From: Bacteroidales bacterium
Lineage (GTDB): Bacteria; Bacteroidota; Bacteroidia; Bacteroidales; GCA-2748055
Assembly: GCA_029210585.1 (NCBI GenBank)
Contig: JARGFP010000032.1
Span: 1-41,224 of the forward strand
DNA: 41,224 nt
Direction of reading: 5' to 3'
The notes under the pieces were generated by a model, which searched no databases, was not told where the DNA came from, and saw only the letters and a list, made by a program, of their open reading frames with translations. Each line of letters begins with the position of its first letter. Position 1 is the first letter of the stretch. The position numbers were made by a program, and so were the translations under genes. Positions 7,127 through 20,827 of the stretch are shown piece by piece.

Positions 7127-8791
7127 ATGCTGACAGATCATATTCCCGGGATTGCAAAAAATCTCCTCTGTTCATTGCTCGTGGCGTGTTTCACTTCAGT
7201 GAAAGCGCAGGTGAGTGCTGTTGAAACTTCCGGGCAGCCTGACTGTTCAGGAAGCAGCGTTGTTTCGGTATCGGCTCCGGGGTATTCGATCCGGGTACCG
7301 GCGGAAGGAAACTGCTGGGTAATGAATGCACCGCAGAAGAACAGGCGGTTGTTTTCCGACATCGCTGCGTCCGACATCGCTGCGTCAGTCAATGCTGCAC
7401 CGGGCGATGCTGCACCGGGTGATGCTGCACCGGGTGATGCTGCACCGGGCAATGGAAATCCATTAAGTGGATCAAATAGTGGAGGAGCGCCATGCAGTGG
7501 AAACTCACGAAGCGGAAGCGCAGTCAGTAACTTCCCGGGCGGAGTCCTTACTGGCTGGAATCCTGCAGAAGATACGGTGCATTTCTATTTCCACACCGAC
7601 CGGACCGGGTTGTTTGACCTGGGCCTGGTGGGCCGGGTCCCGGGTGGTTCTTCCGTGCTGCGGTTCACCCATGCGCAGACCAGTCATAAGGCCGTGCTGG
7701 AGGGGGCTGGGATTGATACATATCATATAGGAAGATTCGAGGTTGTCACGCCCGGGTACCAGCGCGTGGCGGTGACCGGTGCCGGGGCGGACGGAGTGGA
7801 CGGAGCAGCCGGAATGGAGGGAGCGGACGGAATGGACGGAATGGACGGAGCGGACGGAGTGGGCGGAACTGACGGAATGGAATTTCCGCAAACAGAGATT
7901 TTCGGGTTCCTGCTGGGTGGTCCTGCTACTGGTGGAGCAGTGCACTATGTGCGTGATGATTTCTACTGGGGTAAACGCGGTCCTTCCGTACACCTGGGAT
8001 ACCGCGTTCCCGCGGAGGCAGGGGACGTCACATGGTTCTACAACGAGATCACCGTTCCTGAAGGCGAAGATGTACTGGGTTCCTATTTCATGGCCAACGG
8101 TTTTTCCCAGGGCTATTTCGGGATGCAGGTCAATTCCCCCTCCGAGAGAAGAATCCTTTTTTCGGTGTGGAGTCCGTATCATACCGACAATCCCGCGGAG
8201 ATCCCCGATGACCAGAAGATTGTGATGCTGGACAAGGGTCCGGAGGTATACACCGGAGAATTCGGAAACGAAGGGTCCGGGGGACAGAGTTTCCTGCGGT
8301 ACAACTGGAAAGCCGGGAACACCTATGGTTTCCTGCTCAGGGGAGAGCCTGAAGCGGACAGCAGTACGGTGTTTACGGCATGGTTCTTTGCGCCTGAAGA
8401 GGGAAGCTGGAGGATGATCGCCAGTTTCCGGCGTCCCCATACGTTCACCCACCTCTCCGGGCTGCACTCCTTCCTGGAAAATTTCCACACAGAAACCGGG
8501 GCCATTTCCCGGAAGGGATTGTATACGAACCAATGGGTATGTAATACTTCGGGGGAGTGGTTTGAACTGACCAGTGCACGGTTCACCGCGGATGCCACGG
8601 CCAGGAAAAATGCACGTCTCGATTATGCGGGGGGAACCGACCGCAATGCTTTTTTCATGAAAAACTGCGGGTTCACCAATGACCATACCGTTATTGGCAC
8701 CTGGTTTGAACGGCCGCCCACAGGGAACAGGCCCGTTATTGATGTTGACAGTTTACCTGGTGCCTTACCGGTGCATCTCCTTAATTTCTGA
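7127..8791 (+). CDS. Secreted DUF3472-type protein with DUF5077-like N-domain and repeat inserts
   Basis: Starting at ATG 7127 gives 554 residues with a signal peptide (LLCSLLVACFTSVKA-Q). The open frame extends upstream to 7031, but that part lies before the -7 box and is not signal-like. The N-terminal half (about 35-260) resembles a DUF5077-type beta domain and the rest (about 265-530) a DUF3472 domain, with the typical HYVRDDFYWGKRGPSVHLGY, WFYNEITVPEG and SYFMANGFSQGYFGMQVNS segments. These proteins are secreted, occur near carbohydrate enzymes in Bacteroidota, and have no assigned reaction. Two low-complexity inserts stand out: residues 78-108 (alternating IAAS and AAPGD units) and residues 220-250, ten Gly-X-Y triplets of collagen type rich in Asp. 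The 3' end overlaps the convergent sulfatase frame by 27 bp. Confidence 0.72.
   Translation: MLTDHIPGIAKNLLCSLLVACFTSVKAQVSAVETSGQPDCSGSSVVSVSAPGYSIRVPAEGNCWVMNAPQKNRRLFSDIAASDIAASVNAAPGDAAPGDAAPGDAAPGNGNPLSGSNSGGAPCSGNSRSGSAVSNFPGGVLTGWNPAEDTVHFYFHTDRTGLFDLGLVGRVPGGSSVLRFTHAQTSHKAVLEGAGIDTYHIGRFEVVTPGYQRVAVTGAGADGVDGAAGMEGADGMDGMDGADGVGGTDGMEFPQTEIFGFLLGGPATGGAVHYVRDDFYWGKRGPSVHLGYRVPAEAGDVTWFYNEITVPEGEDVLGSYFMANGFSQGYFGMQVNSPSERRILFSVWSPYHTDNPAEIPDDQKIVMLDKGPEVYTGEFGNEGSGGQSFLRYNWKAGNTYGFLLRGEPEADSSTVFTAWFFAPEEGSWRMIASFRRPHTFTHLSGLHSFLENFHTETGAISRKGLYTNQWVCNTSGEWFELTSARFTADATARKNARLDYAGGTDRNAFFMKNCGFTNDHTVIGTWFERPPTGNRPVIDVDSLPGALPVHLLNF
7358..7450 (+). repeat. Intragenic 15-bp tandem repeats (encoding IAASD then AAPGD units)
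   Basis: Two copies of GACATCGCTGCGTCN at 7358-7387 are followed, after a 3-base spacer, by four copies of GATGCTGCACCGGGY at 7391-7450. The reading frame is kept, so copy number can change by five residues at a time. Confidence 0.9.
7784..7879 (+). repeat. Intragenic 9-bp repeats encoding a collagen-like Gly-X-Y stretch
   Basis: Ten consecutive codon triplets begin with glycine (GAD, GVD, GAA, GME, GAD, GMD, GMD, GAD, GVG, GTD) and the DNA is built from GGA-NNG-GAC units. The stretch sits between the two domains of the DUF3472-type protein. Confidence 0.9.
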
Positions 8792-10264
8792 AGGGACATC
8801 AGAGAAGTCGCTGGTGTTGCCATCCAGGATCTCCTGCATCTCGGCTTTCAGCCTGCTGACTATTTCCGGTTTTTCCGCGTACAGGTTGTCCTGTTCACCC
8901 CGGTCAGATACAAGATTGTACAATTGTCCTTCCGGGTCACCCGGTCCGGGTTCGATGCGCCCTGGTTTCGAAAACCCCCCTGAGCCCAGGTGATCGATCA
9001 GTTTCCAGTCGCCGGAGCGGATCATCATGGTCACGTTGGCTGATGGCATGACGATGGGCAGACGGGCTGAAGTGACGGCTTTGCCTGTCAGCTGGGGCAG
9101 AAAACTGTAGCTGTCGGGTGCAGCCCCGCCAGGAAGCGCCTTGCCTGTGATATCCGCGATGGTGGCGAAGAGATCCGTAAAACAGAGGGTGTGTATGCTG
9201 GTGCTTGCAGGGGCAACCTTCCCCGGCCATTTCACAATAAACGGCATGCGGTGACCTGCTTCCCAGGCATCTCCTTTCATGCCGCGGAGTCCGCCGGATG
9301 CGTCATGACCAAAACGTTCCACGTCGGCATCGTACCAGACCGGACCATTGTCGGAAGAAAAGACCACCATCGTGTTTTCATCCATCCCCGCTTCCCTGAG
9401 GGCGGTCAGCACGCGATCGATATTCGCATCCACCATGGCCATGAAATCACCATACATTCCTGCACCGCTCCGGCCTTCAAATTCCTCGGACGGCAACCAG
9501 GGTGTATGCGGTGCCGGGCAGGCCAGGTAAAGCATCAGTGGCTGGTCGCTGTGATCCCCGGAAGCATGTCCCCTGATCACACCGATTGCTTCCTCCGTGA
9601 ACCTGGGCAGTACATCTTCCAGTTCCAGTCCGGGTGCTATGCCCCCGGCACGTCAGAAGGCGCCCTGTATGGGTGACCAGCCCTCCGAAGCGTTGGCTGC
9701 GATGGAATATGTGGGTGGCGCGACAGCGCGGTCGTTCCGGATGTAAAAATAGGGAGGAATGTCTGTGGAGGCGCGGATCCCGAAAAAGCTGTCAAATCCA
9801 CGGTCGTACGGACCGCCCTTCAGTGGTTTGTCGTAGCCTTCCTCGTCGAAGCCCAGGTGCCATTTCCCAACCATGGCTGTGCGGTAACCGGCAGATTGAA
9901 GGAACGAAGCGATGGTTGGACGGTCGGGTTCAATAGTGGCCTGATCCGGCCATACCGTGATATCGGTGCGGAATGAATACCTGCCTGTCATAAGCCCGTA
10001 CCGGGAGAGATGACACAGTGGTCCGGTAGCATGTGCATCGGTGAACCGCATTCCTTCCGCTGCCAGTTTATCGATGGCAGGTGTGGGTATTTCTGATTCG
10101 CGGTTGTAGCAACCCGGATCGCCATATCCCATGTCATCCACCAGGATCAGCAGGATGTTGGGAGGGTGTTGTTCATCTTCTTCTGAACAGGAGAACAGGG
10201 TCAGTCCGGCAAGAACCAGGGCCAGCAGGATGGAAATCTGCTTCAATGAATAAATGGAGTTCAT
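8765..10264 (-). pseudogene. Sulfatase (family S1) lipoprotein with in-frame TGA; probably decayed
   Basis: One frame from 10264 down to 8765 encodes a complete type I sulfatase of 499 codons, interrupted only by TGA at codon 204 (bases 9655-9653). The N-terminal part has lipobox LFSC (Cys26) followed by SEEDE and the metal-site start ILVDDMGYGDPG. It also holds the formylglycine site region CHLSRYGLMTGR at residues 84-95. The C-terminal part has APHTPW, the metal-site motif FSSDNGPVW and ITGKALPGG. In working sulfatases the activation motif is C-x-P/A-x-R; here residue 86 is Leu (CTC, one base from CCC Pro). Two point lesions of the C-to-T/G-to-A kind suggest decay; TGA is one base from TGG Trp, which would fit the local sequence. 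A sequencing or assembly error at codon 204 remains possible. The frame order rules out a frameshift. Confidence 0.78.
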
Positions 10265-10532
10265 AGGGCTGTATGGTTACTTTGGTTTATGAGTTTTAGC
10301 TGATGTAAATTTATCAAATATTCTTTAAAGTATTCATGTTTCAGTTTTTTGATGGTAAGATAACTTCTCGTTATTAAAGGCGCCTTAAAATTGGATTAAA
10401 AACCGAATTAACCGGCCCGGCGCTGGTTAACCAAGTATTAATTCTTTATCAGGAGAAAATTATAAGCGCGTACTTAATTTCATTGTGTGTAATTTCAAAA
10501 ATGTCTGAAAAAGATTATTTAAATTTTACAGT

Positions 10533-10784
10533 ATGAAGCATATTCAATACCTCCTGCTCTTTCTCGTGCTGTTCATTGCAGGCTGTGGTGCAGGTAACAC
10601 CAGGGAAGCGATGCAAAAACCCAATATACTTATCATTCTCTCAGATCACCGGGGCAATTCAGATGCCGGTTACCAGCGGTCTCCTTCCATTGTTTCCACC
10701 CCTGCAATTGATGAGATTGCAAGGGACAGGGCAAGTCAGGCTGAAGAATATCCTGATCTTATGTATGATTTCCCGATTAATTAA
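10533..10784 (+). pseudogene. Sulfatase remnant: N-terminus joined to a short tail, catalytic core missing
   Basis: The 83-residue frame begins like a full sulfatase lipoprotein: lipobox IAGC at Cys18, then KPNILIILSDHRGNSDAGYQ and STPAIDEIA, which match the first 60 residues of the S1 fold. It then jumps to a short hydrophilic end (EEYPDLMYDFPIN) and stops. The formylglycine site, the rest of the metal site and some 400 residues are absent, so it cannot be an active sulfatase. The second metal-site Asp also reads His (SDH instead of the usual DD). An internal deletion that kept both ends of the gene is the simplest origin. It diverges from the broken sulfatase across 268 bp of AT-rich DNA and precedes the GH92 gene by 67 bp. 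Confidence 0.7.
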
Positions 10785-10851
10785 CATTTTAATTATTTAT
10801 TAATCCTTTTTTAACCGTCTCAGTGTAATTTGTGTCGAGAAATTAACAAAT

Positions 10852-13146
10852 ATGAGGCAGATTATAAAAAAAAGGTTTCTCCTGTATATGCTTTCCGCAG
10901 GTCTTCTTGGAATGGTTTCATGCCACGAAACAACATCACCCGGTGATAGCGTGCTGGAACATGTGGATCCGTTCATCGGCACAGATTTTCACGGTCATAC
11001 CTTCCCCGGAGCCACAACGCCCTACGGCCTGGTTCAGCTGAGTCCGGATACCCGCACAATGGGCTGGGATGCCTGTGCAGGATACCACTATTCAGATTCC
11101 TCTATCCTGGGATTTAGTCACACCCACCTGAGCGGAACCGGTATCGGGGATTATGGTGATGTGCTGTTTATGCCCTTCAACGGTGATGTTGCGTTGGAAT
11201 CGGGTACCGCTGAAGATCCTGATTCAGGCTACCGTTCCAGGTTCAACAGGGCGTCAGAAGTAGCTTCACCCGGGTACTATACCGTGGAACTTACTGATGA
11301 TAATATTACGGCTGAGCTTACCGCTACCACGCGGACCGGCATTCACAGGTATACCTTTGCGGAACCCGGAGATGCAGGTATATTGATCGACCTTACCCAT
11401 ACGATACATGGACATCAGAACCCAAAGCACGAAATACGGATCATCAACGACAGGGAGATCCAGGGACTGAAAGTTACAAGCGGGTGGGCGAAGAACCATA
11501 TTGTCTATTTTGCAGCCCGGTTTTCAGAACCTTTTGTTCCCGAGATCTACATGGGAGATCAGTGTGTAAAGGATATTAAAAATCTGACAGGCAAGGATCT
11601 GCGGGTAAAACTGTTATTTAAGAATGAAAAGGTGGATGAGGTGATTGCCAAGGTGGCCATCAGCCCGGTTGGTTACGAGGGAGCAGCCAGAAACCTTGAA
11701 GCAGAGGCTGGCAGCTGGGATTTCGACATTTACAGGGAGGCAGCGGAATCAACGTGGAAAGCGGCCTTGTCGTCCATTGCCATTACAACCGATAATGCGG
11801 CAGATAAAAGGACTTTTTACACCGCTTTGTATCATTCCATGATTTTCCCCGGAATTAACTCTGATGTGGACGGACAGTACCGGAGCATGAAACAGGAAGT
11901 TGTTTCCTCAGATCATCTGAATTATACGGTGTTCTCCCTGTGGGATACCCACCGTGCTTTACATCCCCTGTTCACCATTATCAAACCCGATTACAACCAG
12001 GAGCTCATACGGTCGCTGCTGCGAAAATATGACGAAGGAGGCATCCTCCCGATGTGGGAACTGGCTTCCAATTATACCGGTACGATGATCGGGTCACATG
12101 CTGTTTCCGTGATTGTGGATGCCTACATGAAAGGCCACCGTAATTTTGACACGGAAAAGGCACTTGAGGCGATTGTTCATTCCGTAAAATACGATACGGT
12201 GAAGGAAATCAGTTATCCCTCTGAGCAGGACTGGGGCAACCTGATGCCAAGGGCGAAACTGTACGAGGAGAAATATGGTTTCATCCCCAGCGACCTGGAA
12301 CATTCATCGGTTTCAAAAGCACTTGAGTTTGCCTATAATTACTGGGCGATCGCCACGATGGCCGAAGACATGGGTGAAGCTGAAATTGCGGAAGAATTCT
12401 TTGAGAAGTCGAAGCGTTATTCGATTTATTTCGACGAGGAGACGGGGTTCATGCGCGGCAAGCGACTCGACGGAACCTGGGATGAACCCTTCCACCCGAA
12501 ATATTCCTCCCACTGGAAAACCCCCTACGTGGAAGGAAATGCCTGGCAGTGGACCTGGTATGTACCCCACGATGTGGATGGGTACATTGATCTGTTCGGG
12601 GGCAAGGAGGCTTTTGCCACCAAGCTGGATTCCCTGTTCACAACTTCGTCTGACATCCTGGGCGAAGATGCATCGGCGGATATCACCGGGCTCATCGGTC
12701 AGTATGCCCACGGCAACGAACCCAGTCACCATATCGCCTACCTTTTCAACACGGTGGACCGTCCCTGGCGGACCCAGGAGATTGTGTCGCAGATCCTGAC
12801 TGAGTTTTATTCGGATCAGCCCGACGGGCTGGTGGGGAACGAGGATTGCGGGCAGATGTCGGCCTGGTACATTCTGAATTCCATGGGTTTCTACCCGATA
12901 TGTCCGGGTGATACCAGATATTCCATCGGCCGGCCATCGTTCGACCAGGTTGAAATCGAACTGCCCGGGGACAACACATTTACCATAGTCGCGGAGAACC
13001 TGGACCCGGCCAATCCGTATGTCAGCGAGGTTTTCCTCAACGGGGAAAAGTTAACGGAACCCTATATCGACCATTCCAGCATTGAACAGGGCGGCACGCT
13101 TAAATTTGTGATGGGCGCCGAAAAGAAAGTGTTCTGGAAGGAGTGA
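10852..13146 (+). CDS. GH92 exo-alpha-mannosidase lipoprotein
   Basis: The 764-residue product has lipobox GMVSC at Cys24. The N-terminal beta-sandwich carries HVDPFIGT, the GH92 signature GATTPYGLVQLSPDT and GFSHTHLSGTG. The (alpha/alpha)6 domain carries SLWDTHRALHPL, WQWTWYVPHDVDG and HGNEPSHHIAYLFN. The segment GNEDCGQMSAWYI (Glu664, Asp665 onward) is where characterised GH92 enzymes place the catalytic base and calcium ligands. The length is normal for the family. GH92 enzymes are calcium-dependent, inverting exo-mannosidases that trim alpha-mannans or N-glycans; which linkage cannot be read from the sequence. No SusC/D pair is adjacent. The stop codon is followed directly by an 18-bp repeat array and, about 185 bp on, a strong terminator. 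Confidence 0.93.
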   Translation: MRQIIKKRFLLYMLSAGLLGMVSCHETTSPGDSVLEHVDPFIGTDFHGHTFPGATTPYGLVQLSPDTRTMGWDACAGYHYSDSSILGFSHTHLSGTGIGDYGDVLFMPFNGDVALESGTAEDPDSGYRSRFNRASEVASPGYYTVELTDDNITAELTATTRTGIHRYTFAEPGDAGILIDLTHTIHGHQNPKHEIRIINDREIQGLKVTSGWAKNHIVYFAARFSEPFVPEIYMGDQCVKDIKNLTGKDLRVKLLFKNEKVDEVIAKVAISPVGYEGAARNLEAEAGSWDFDIYREAAESTWKAALSSIAITTDNAADKRTFYTALYHSMIFPGINSDVDGQYRSMKQEVVSSDHLNYTVFSLWDTHRALHPLFTIIKPDYNQELIRSLLRKYDEGGILPMWELASNYTGTMIGSHAVSVIVDAYMKGHRNFDTEKALEAIVHSVKYDTVKEISYPSEQDWGNLMPRAKLYEEKYGFIPSDLEHSSVSKALEFAYNYWAIATMAEDMGEAEIAEEFFEKSKRYSIYFDEETGFMRGKRLDGTWDEPFHPKYSSHWKTPYVEGNAWQWTWYVPHDVDGYIDLFGGKEAFATKLDSLFTTSSDILGEDASADITGLIGQYAHGNEPSHHIAYLFNTVDRPWRTQEIVSQILTEFYSDQPDGLVGNEDCGQMSAWYILNSMGFYPICPGDTRYSIGRPSFDQVEIELPGDNTFTIVAENLDPANPYVSEVFLNGEKLTEPYIDHSSIEQGGTLKFVMGAEKKVFWKE

Positions 13147-13251
13147 AGGGAATGATAGGGATGAAGGAGAAAGAAGGGAACGATAGGAATGAAGGGAACG
13201 ATAGGAATGAAGGAAAAAGAAGGGAACGATAGGAATGAAGGGAATGAAGTG
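13145..13251. repeat. 18-bp/10-bp tandem repeat array just after the GH92 stop
   Basis: Units of GAAGGGAACGATAGGAAT (18 bp) at 13145, 13173, 13191 and 13219 alternate with 10-bp GAAGGANAAA spacers at 13163 and 13209, giving a purine-rich minisatellite. It begins inside the GH92 stop codon. Confidence 0.9.
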
Positions 13252-13279
13252 TAAGCGAAGTAATCTTTTCATATAGCGG

Positions 13280-13325
13280 TAGTTTAGTTAGTAGTTTAGT
13301 TAGTAGTTTGTTAGTAGTTAGTTAG
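13280..13325. repeat. 12-bp tandem repeats (TAGTTTAGTTAG, about four copies)
   Basis: Two exact copies of TAGTTTAGTTAG (13280-13303) are followed by two shortened copies of 11 bp each, ending directly before the terminator hairpin. Confidence 0.88.
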
Positions 13326-13329
13326 CAAG

Positions 13330-13365
13330 AAAGCCGGGCTGTAACTGGATGACAGCCCGGCTTTT
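13330..13365 (+). terminator. Rho-independent terminator after GH92
   Basis: A perfect 13-bp stem (AAAGCCGGGCTGT paired with ACAGCCCGGCTTT) with a 9-base loop is followed by T. It closes the GH92 transcript after the repeat arrays. Confidence 0.9.
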
Positions 13366-17820
<4,455 letters not shown>

Positions 17821-18027
17821 TCCGGCTATTCCAGCACCGAGAGGAACCAGGCGGCGATGTTTCCGGCGAGCGGGTTGCAATGGCAATTACGGCGATTGCG
17901 CAGTGTGCGGGGCTAAGTTGCAGGTTATTGAACGATTTATTGCATTAAAAAGGGAATCTGTTCTAGTATTTTCAACTGATAATTTGGAAATTGGGTAGAT
18001 GATCTAATCCTTCAAAACACTACCATC

Positions 18028-20670
18028 ATGCGCGCACCTGCACACAACAACAAGCCCGGATTCCCGGGACATTCTTTTTTGCTCTCTGCAATGATCTTGA
18101 CCGTATTGTTGATTTCAACGGGTTGCGATTCATCGGACAGTGAGACAGGCTGCAAAACCCTGTTCAACGATGGATGGAAATTCCAGCTGGGTGACATAGA
18201 AAAAGCCATGCAGCCGGATTATGATGACCGGGACTGGCGTGCGTTGGAGCTGCCGCATGACTGGGCCATCGAAGGGAAATTTTCTGCTGATTATTCCAGT
18301 GGTACCGGGTACCTGCCGGGAGGCATTGGCTGGTACCGCAAGACCTTCGGTCTGCCGCGCAACTTCTCGGATAAAACGATTTACCTGATGTTCGACGGTG
18401 CTTACCAGAATACGGAAGTGTGGGTGAACGGGAAATATATGGGCAAACGTCCGTATGGATACATCAGTTTTTACTACGATATTACAGATGCGTTATTGCC
18501 CGGAAAGACCAATGTGATCGCGGTACGGCTGGACCACACCAATGTGGCGGATTCTCGCTGGTATACCGGCAATGGTATCTACCGGAATGTATGGATGATC
18601 GCTCCCGGCAAGGTCCATGTGAAGCCCTGGGGCACCTACGTTACCACGCCCGAAGTTGATGATGAGTCGGCTGTTGTGCAAGTGGAGGTGGACCTGGTGA
18701 ATGGAACGGATGAGGACATTACAGTGGACCTGGTGAACGAGGTATTTGGTCCCGGGGGGGAAAGGATCAATGGCACCACCACCCGGGCCAGTATCATTGC
18801 GGGGGAAGAAATGGTGGCTGCAGCCCGGATGGATGTCCCGGAACCTGCCCGCTGGTCACCGGAGTCACCTTCGATGTACCAGGTGGTTACGACAGTTAAG
18901 AGCGGCAAGGAAACCCTGGACAAGTTCACCACCGGCTTTGGCATCCGCACGATCCGGTTTGACCCGGATAAGGGATTTTTCTGTAACGGCAAGCCTTATA
19001 CACTGAAAGGGATTTGTCTCCACCATGACTTTGGTCCGCTCGGAGCTGCCCGACATCCCAATTCATCATACATGGTACTGAAAAAGCTGAAGGAGGCGGG
19101 TGCAAATGCGATCCGCACCTCCCATAACCCGGAGGATCCATATTTCCTGGCGATGCTCGATACCATGGGATTTTTTGTCCAGGGTGAGGCCTTCGACGAA
19201 TGGCGGCATGGCAAGAAGAAGTGGATACAGGGATGGAACGTGGGGCGTGAAGAAGGGAAAGAAGGACTGGACGTTTATTATGGTACCGGCGGGTACTCCG
19301 ATTTTTTCGATGCGTGGGCGGAGCGGGATATCAAGGACATGGTTCGGCGTGACCGGAACCATCCATCGATGATTATGTGGAGCATTGGCAACGAGATCGA
19401 TTATCCCAACGATCCCTATGCCGATCCCTCGGATTCTTTCTGGGAGCCTGGCAAGCCGGAACCACCGGAGTTGCTGGAGATTGCTTCGGATCTTACCCGA
19501 TGGGTGAAGGAGCTGGATACCACGCGGTTCGTGACTGCTGCGCTGGCCAATATGCCCCTGGCCAACAGGGTGGGGTATGTGGAAGTGCTCGATATTGTGG
19601 GCTACAATTACCAGGAAAAGCTATACGCGGAGGACCATGCTGCCTTTCCGGAACGGGTGATCTACGGATCGGAGAACGGCGATAGCAGGGAGGCATGGGA
19701 AGCGGTGCGCGATAATGCGTTTATCAGCGCCCAGTTCCTCTGGACCGGTATCGATTACCATGGCGAGGCCGGCCGTTTTCCGAGGCACAGTGCCGGGGCG
19801 GGCATCATGGATATGTGCGGGTTTGAAAAGCCGGTGTATTACGAGCGGAAAAGCTGGTGGACCGAAGCGCCGATGATCAAGGCGATCGTTTTTCCGGCCG
19901 AAAGGGGAGGTCGTGGTGGTTTTCGCTGGCCGGCGATGCACTGGAGCTTCGGGGTTTCCGCTGCAGCCGGGAGTCGGGATGCGGAAACCTTGTCGGCAGG
20001 CGGAGGACAATCAACTTCAGCGGCAACTGGACAACCCTCTTCAGATGCAAGTGGTCCATCATCTTCCTCAGAAATCGGGCAAACGGCAGACCAGGGAGTG
20101 ACCGGCGGTCAGTCAGCAGTGCAGGAAGTTACAGGTCCGGAGCTGATTGTAGGGGCATATTCCAACTGCGATGAGGCCGAGCTGTTCCTGAACGGGGAGA
20201 GCCTGGGCAGGCGCAACCTTTCGGACAATGATTTCAGGGAGCGGTTCTGGCGACTGGCTTTCGAACCCGGGGAAATGAAAATTACCGGGTACAGGGACGG
20301 GAAGCAGGTGTGTGAGGATATCCTGGTCACTGCCGGGGAGTTTGAAGCCCTGGAGCTGCAATCCTTTGAGGAGTTTGTGCAGGGCGACGGCCGGGATATT
20401 GCGCATGTAACCATACAGGCGGTGGATGCCAACGGGGTGCTTGTCCCGGAGGCAGATGCGGAGATCGTTTTCGAAGTATCCGGCGGCGGCACACTCAGGG
20501 CCGTGGGCAGCGGCGATCTTTCCTCGCTGGAATCGTACCAGGGCAATGCCCGGAGGTTGTACAACGGCAGGGCAATGGTGATTGTGCAATCAGATGGCAG
20601 CAAAAAAGATATTGTGTTATCTGCTGCGCATGGTGATGTCAGTCAGTCACTCAGGATCCCCGTGAGATAA
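18028..20670 (+). CDS. GH2 beta-galactosidase/beta-glucuronidase-family lipoprotein
   Basis: The 880-residue product has lipobox STGC at Cys33 followed by DSSDSE, an acidic surface-export type tail. The GH2 sugar-binding domain (about 45-215) carries FNDGWKFQLGD, LPHDWAIEG and TGNGIYRNVWM. The barrel carries KGICLHHDFGPLGAA, ANAIRTSHNPEDPYF, acid/base Glu456 in SIGNEIDYPND and probable nucleophile Glu549 in IYGSENGD. The C-terminus has two beta domains (from about 705: AYSNCDEAELFLNGESLG, a DUF4982-type segment, then an Ig-like domain with DANGVLVPEADAEI). Residues 648-704 are a Ser/Gly/Gln-rich insert between barrel and C-domains. The form resembles the shorter Bacteroidota GH2 enzymes acting on galactosides in hemicellulose side chains; specificity cannot be fixed from sequence. 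It lies 207 bp after the first GH2 gene on the same strand. Confidence 0.88.
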   Translation: MRAPAHNNKPGFPGHSFLLSAMILTVLLISTGCDSSDSETGCKTLFNDGWKFQLGDIEKAMQPDYDDRDWRALELPHDWAIEGKFSADYSSGTGYLPGGIGWYRKTFGLPRNFSDKTIYLMFDGAYQNTEVWVNGKYMGKRPYGYISFYYDITDALLPGKTNVIAVRLDHTNVADSRWYTGNGIYRNVWMIAPGKVHVKPWGTYVTTPEVDDESAVVQVEVDLVNGTDEDITVDLVNEVFGPGGERINGTTTRASIIAGEEMVAAARMDVPEPARWSPESPSMYQVVTTVKSGKETLDKFTTGFGIRTIRFDPDKGFFCNGKPYTLKGICLHHDFGPLGAARHPNSSYMVLKKLKEAGANAIRTSHNPEDPYFLAMLDTMGFFVQGEAFDEWRHGKKKWIQGWNVGREEGKEGLDVYYGTGGYSDFFDAWAERDIKDMVRRDRNHPSMIMWSIGNEIDYPNDPYADPSDSFWEPGKPEPPELLEIASDLTRWVKELDTTRFVTAALANMPLANRVGYVEVLDIVGYNYQEKLYAEDHAAFPERVIYGSENGDSREAWEAVRDNAFISAQFLWTGIDYHGEAGRFPRHSAGAGIMDMCGFEKPVYYERKSWWTEAPMIKAIVFPAERGGRGGFRWPAMHWSFGVSAAAGSRDAETLSAGGGQSTSAATGQPSSDASGPSSSSEIGQTADQGVTGGQSAVQEVTGPELIVGAYSNCDEAELFLNGESLGRRNLSDNDFRERFWRLAFEPGEMKITGYRDGKQVCEDILVTAGEFEALELQSFEEFVQGDGRDIAHVTIQAVDANGVLVPEADAEIVFEVSGGGTLRAVGSGDLSSLESYQGNARRLYNGRAMVIVQSDGSKKDIVLSAAHGDVSQSLRIPVR

Positions 20671-20827
20671 TGTGGGGATTATCCCCGGTGAATTGATGTT
20701 TCATAATACATTGTTCCTGGTCGGATCGTGTGTAAATATTACTAATTTTACATAATGAATTATTGCCGGAATGAAAGCGCAGGCTGCGTGTCACCCCGGT
20801 CAGAAGTTTTATCGAAAACAAATCCAT

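Noticed and set aside
6855-7133. 92-codon + strand open frame across the 20-bp repeats
   Set aside because: Its sequence is only the translated repeat, with no signal or domain.
8765-10264. TGA read as tryptophan or selenocysteine in the sulfatase
   Set aside because: TGA ends other genes here (higA, GH92, the aminotransferase) and the position is not catalytic, so general recoding is unlikely; a nonsense mutation or error is simpler.
10265-10532. Gene or RNA between the two sulfatase remnants
   Set aside because: The stretch is AT-rich with only weak -7-like matches and a short TTAACC inverted repeat; nothing beyond promoter DNA can be supported.
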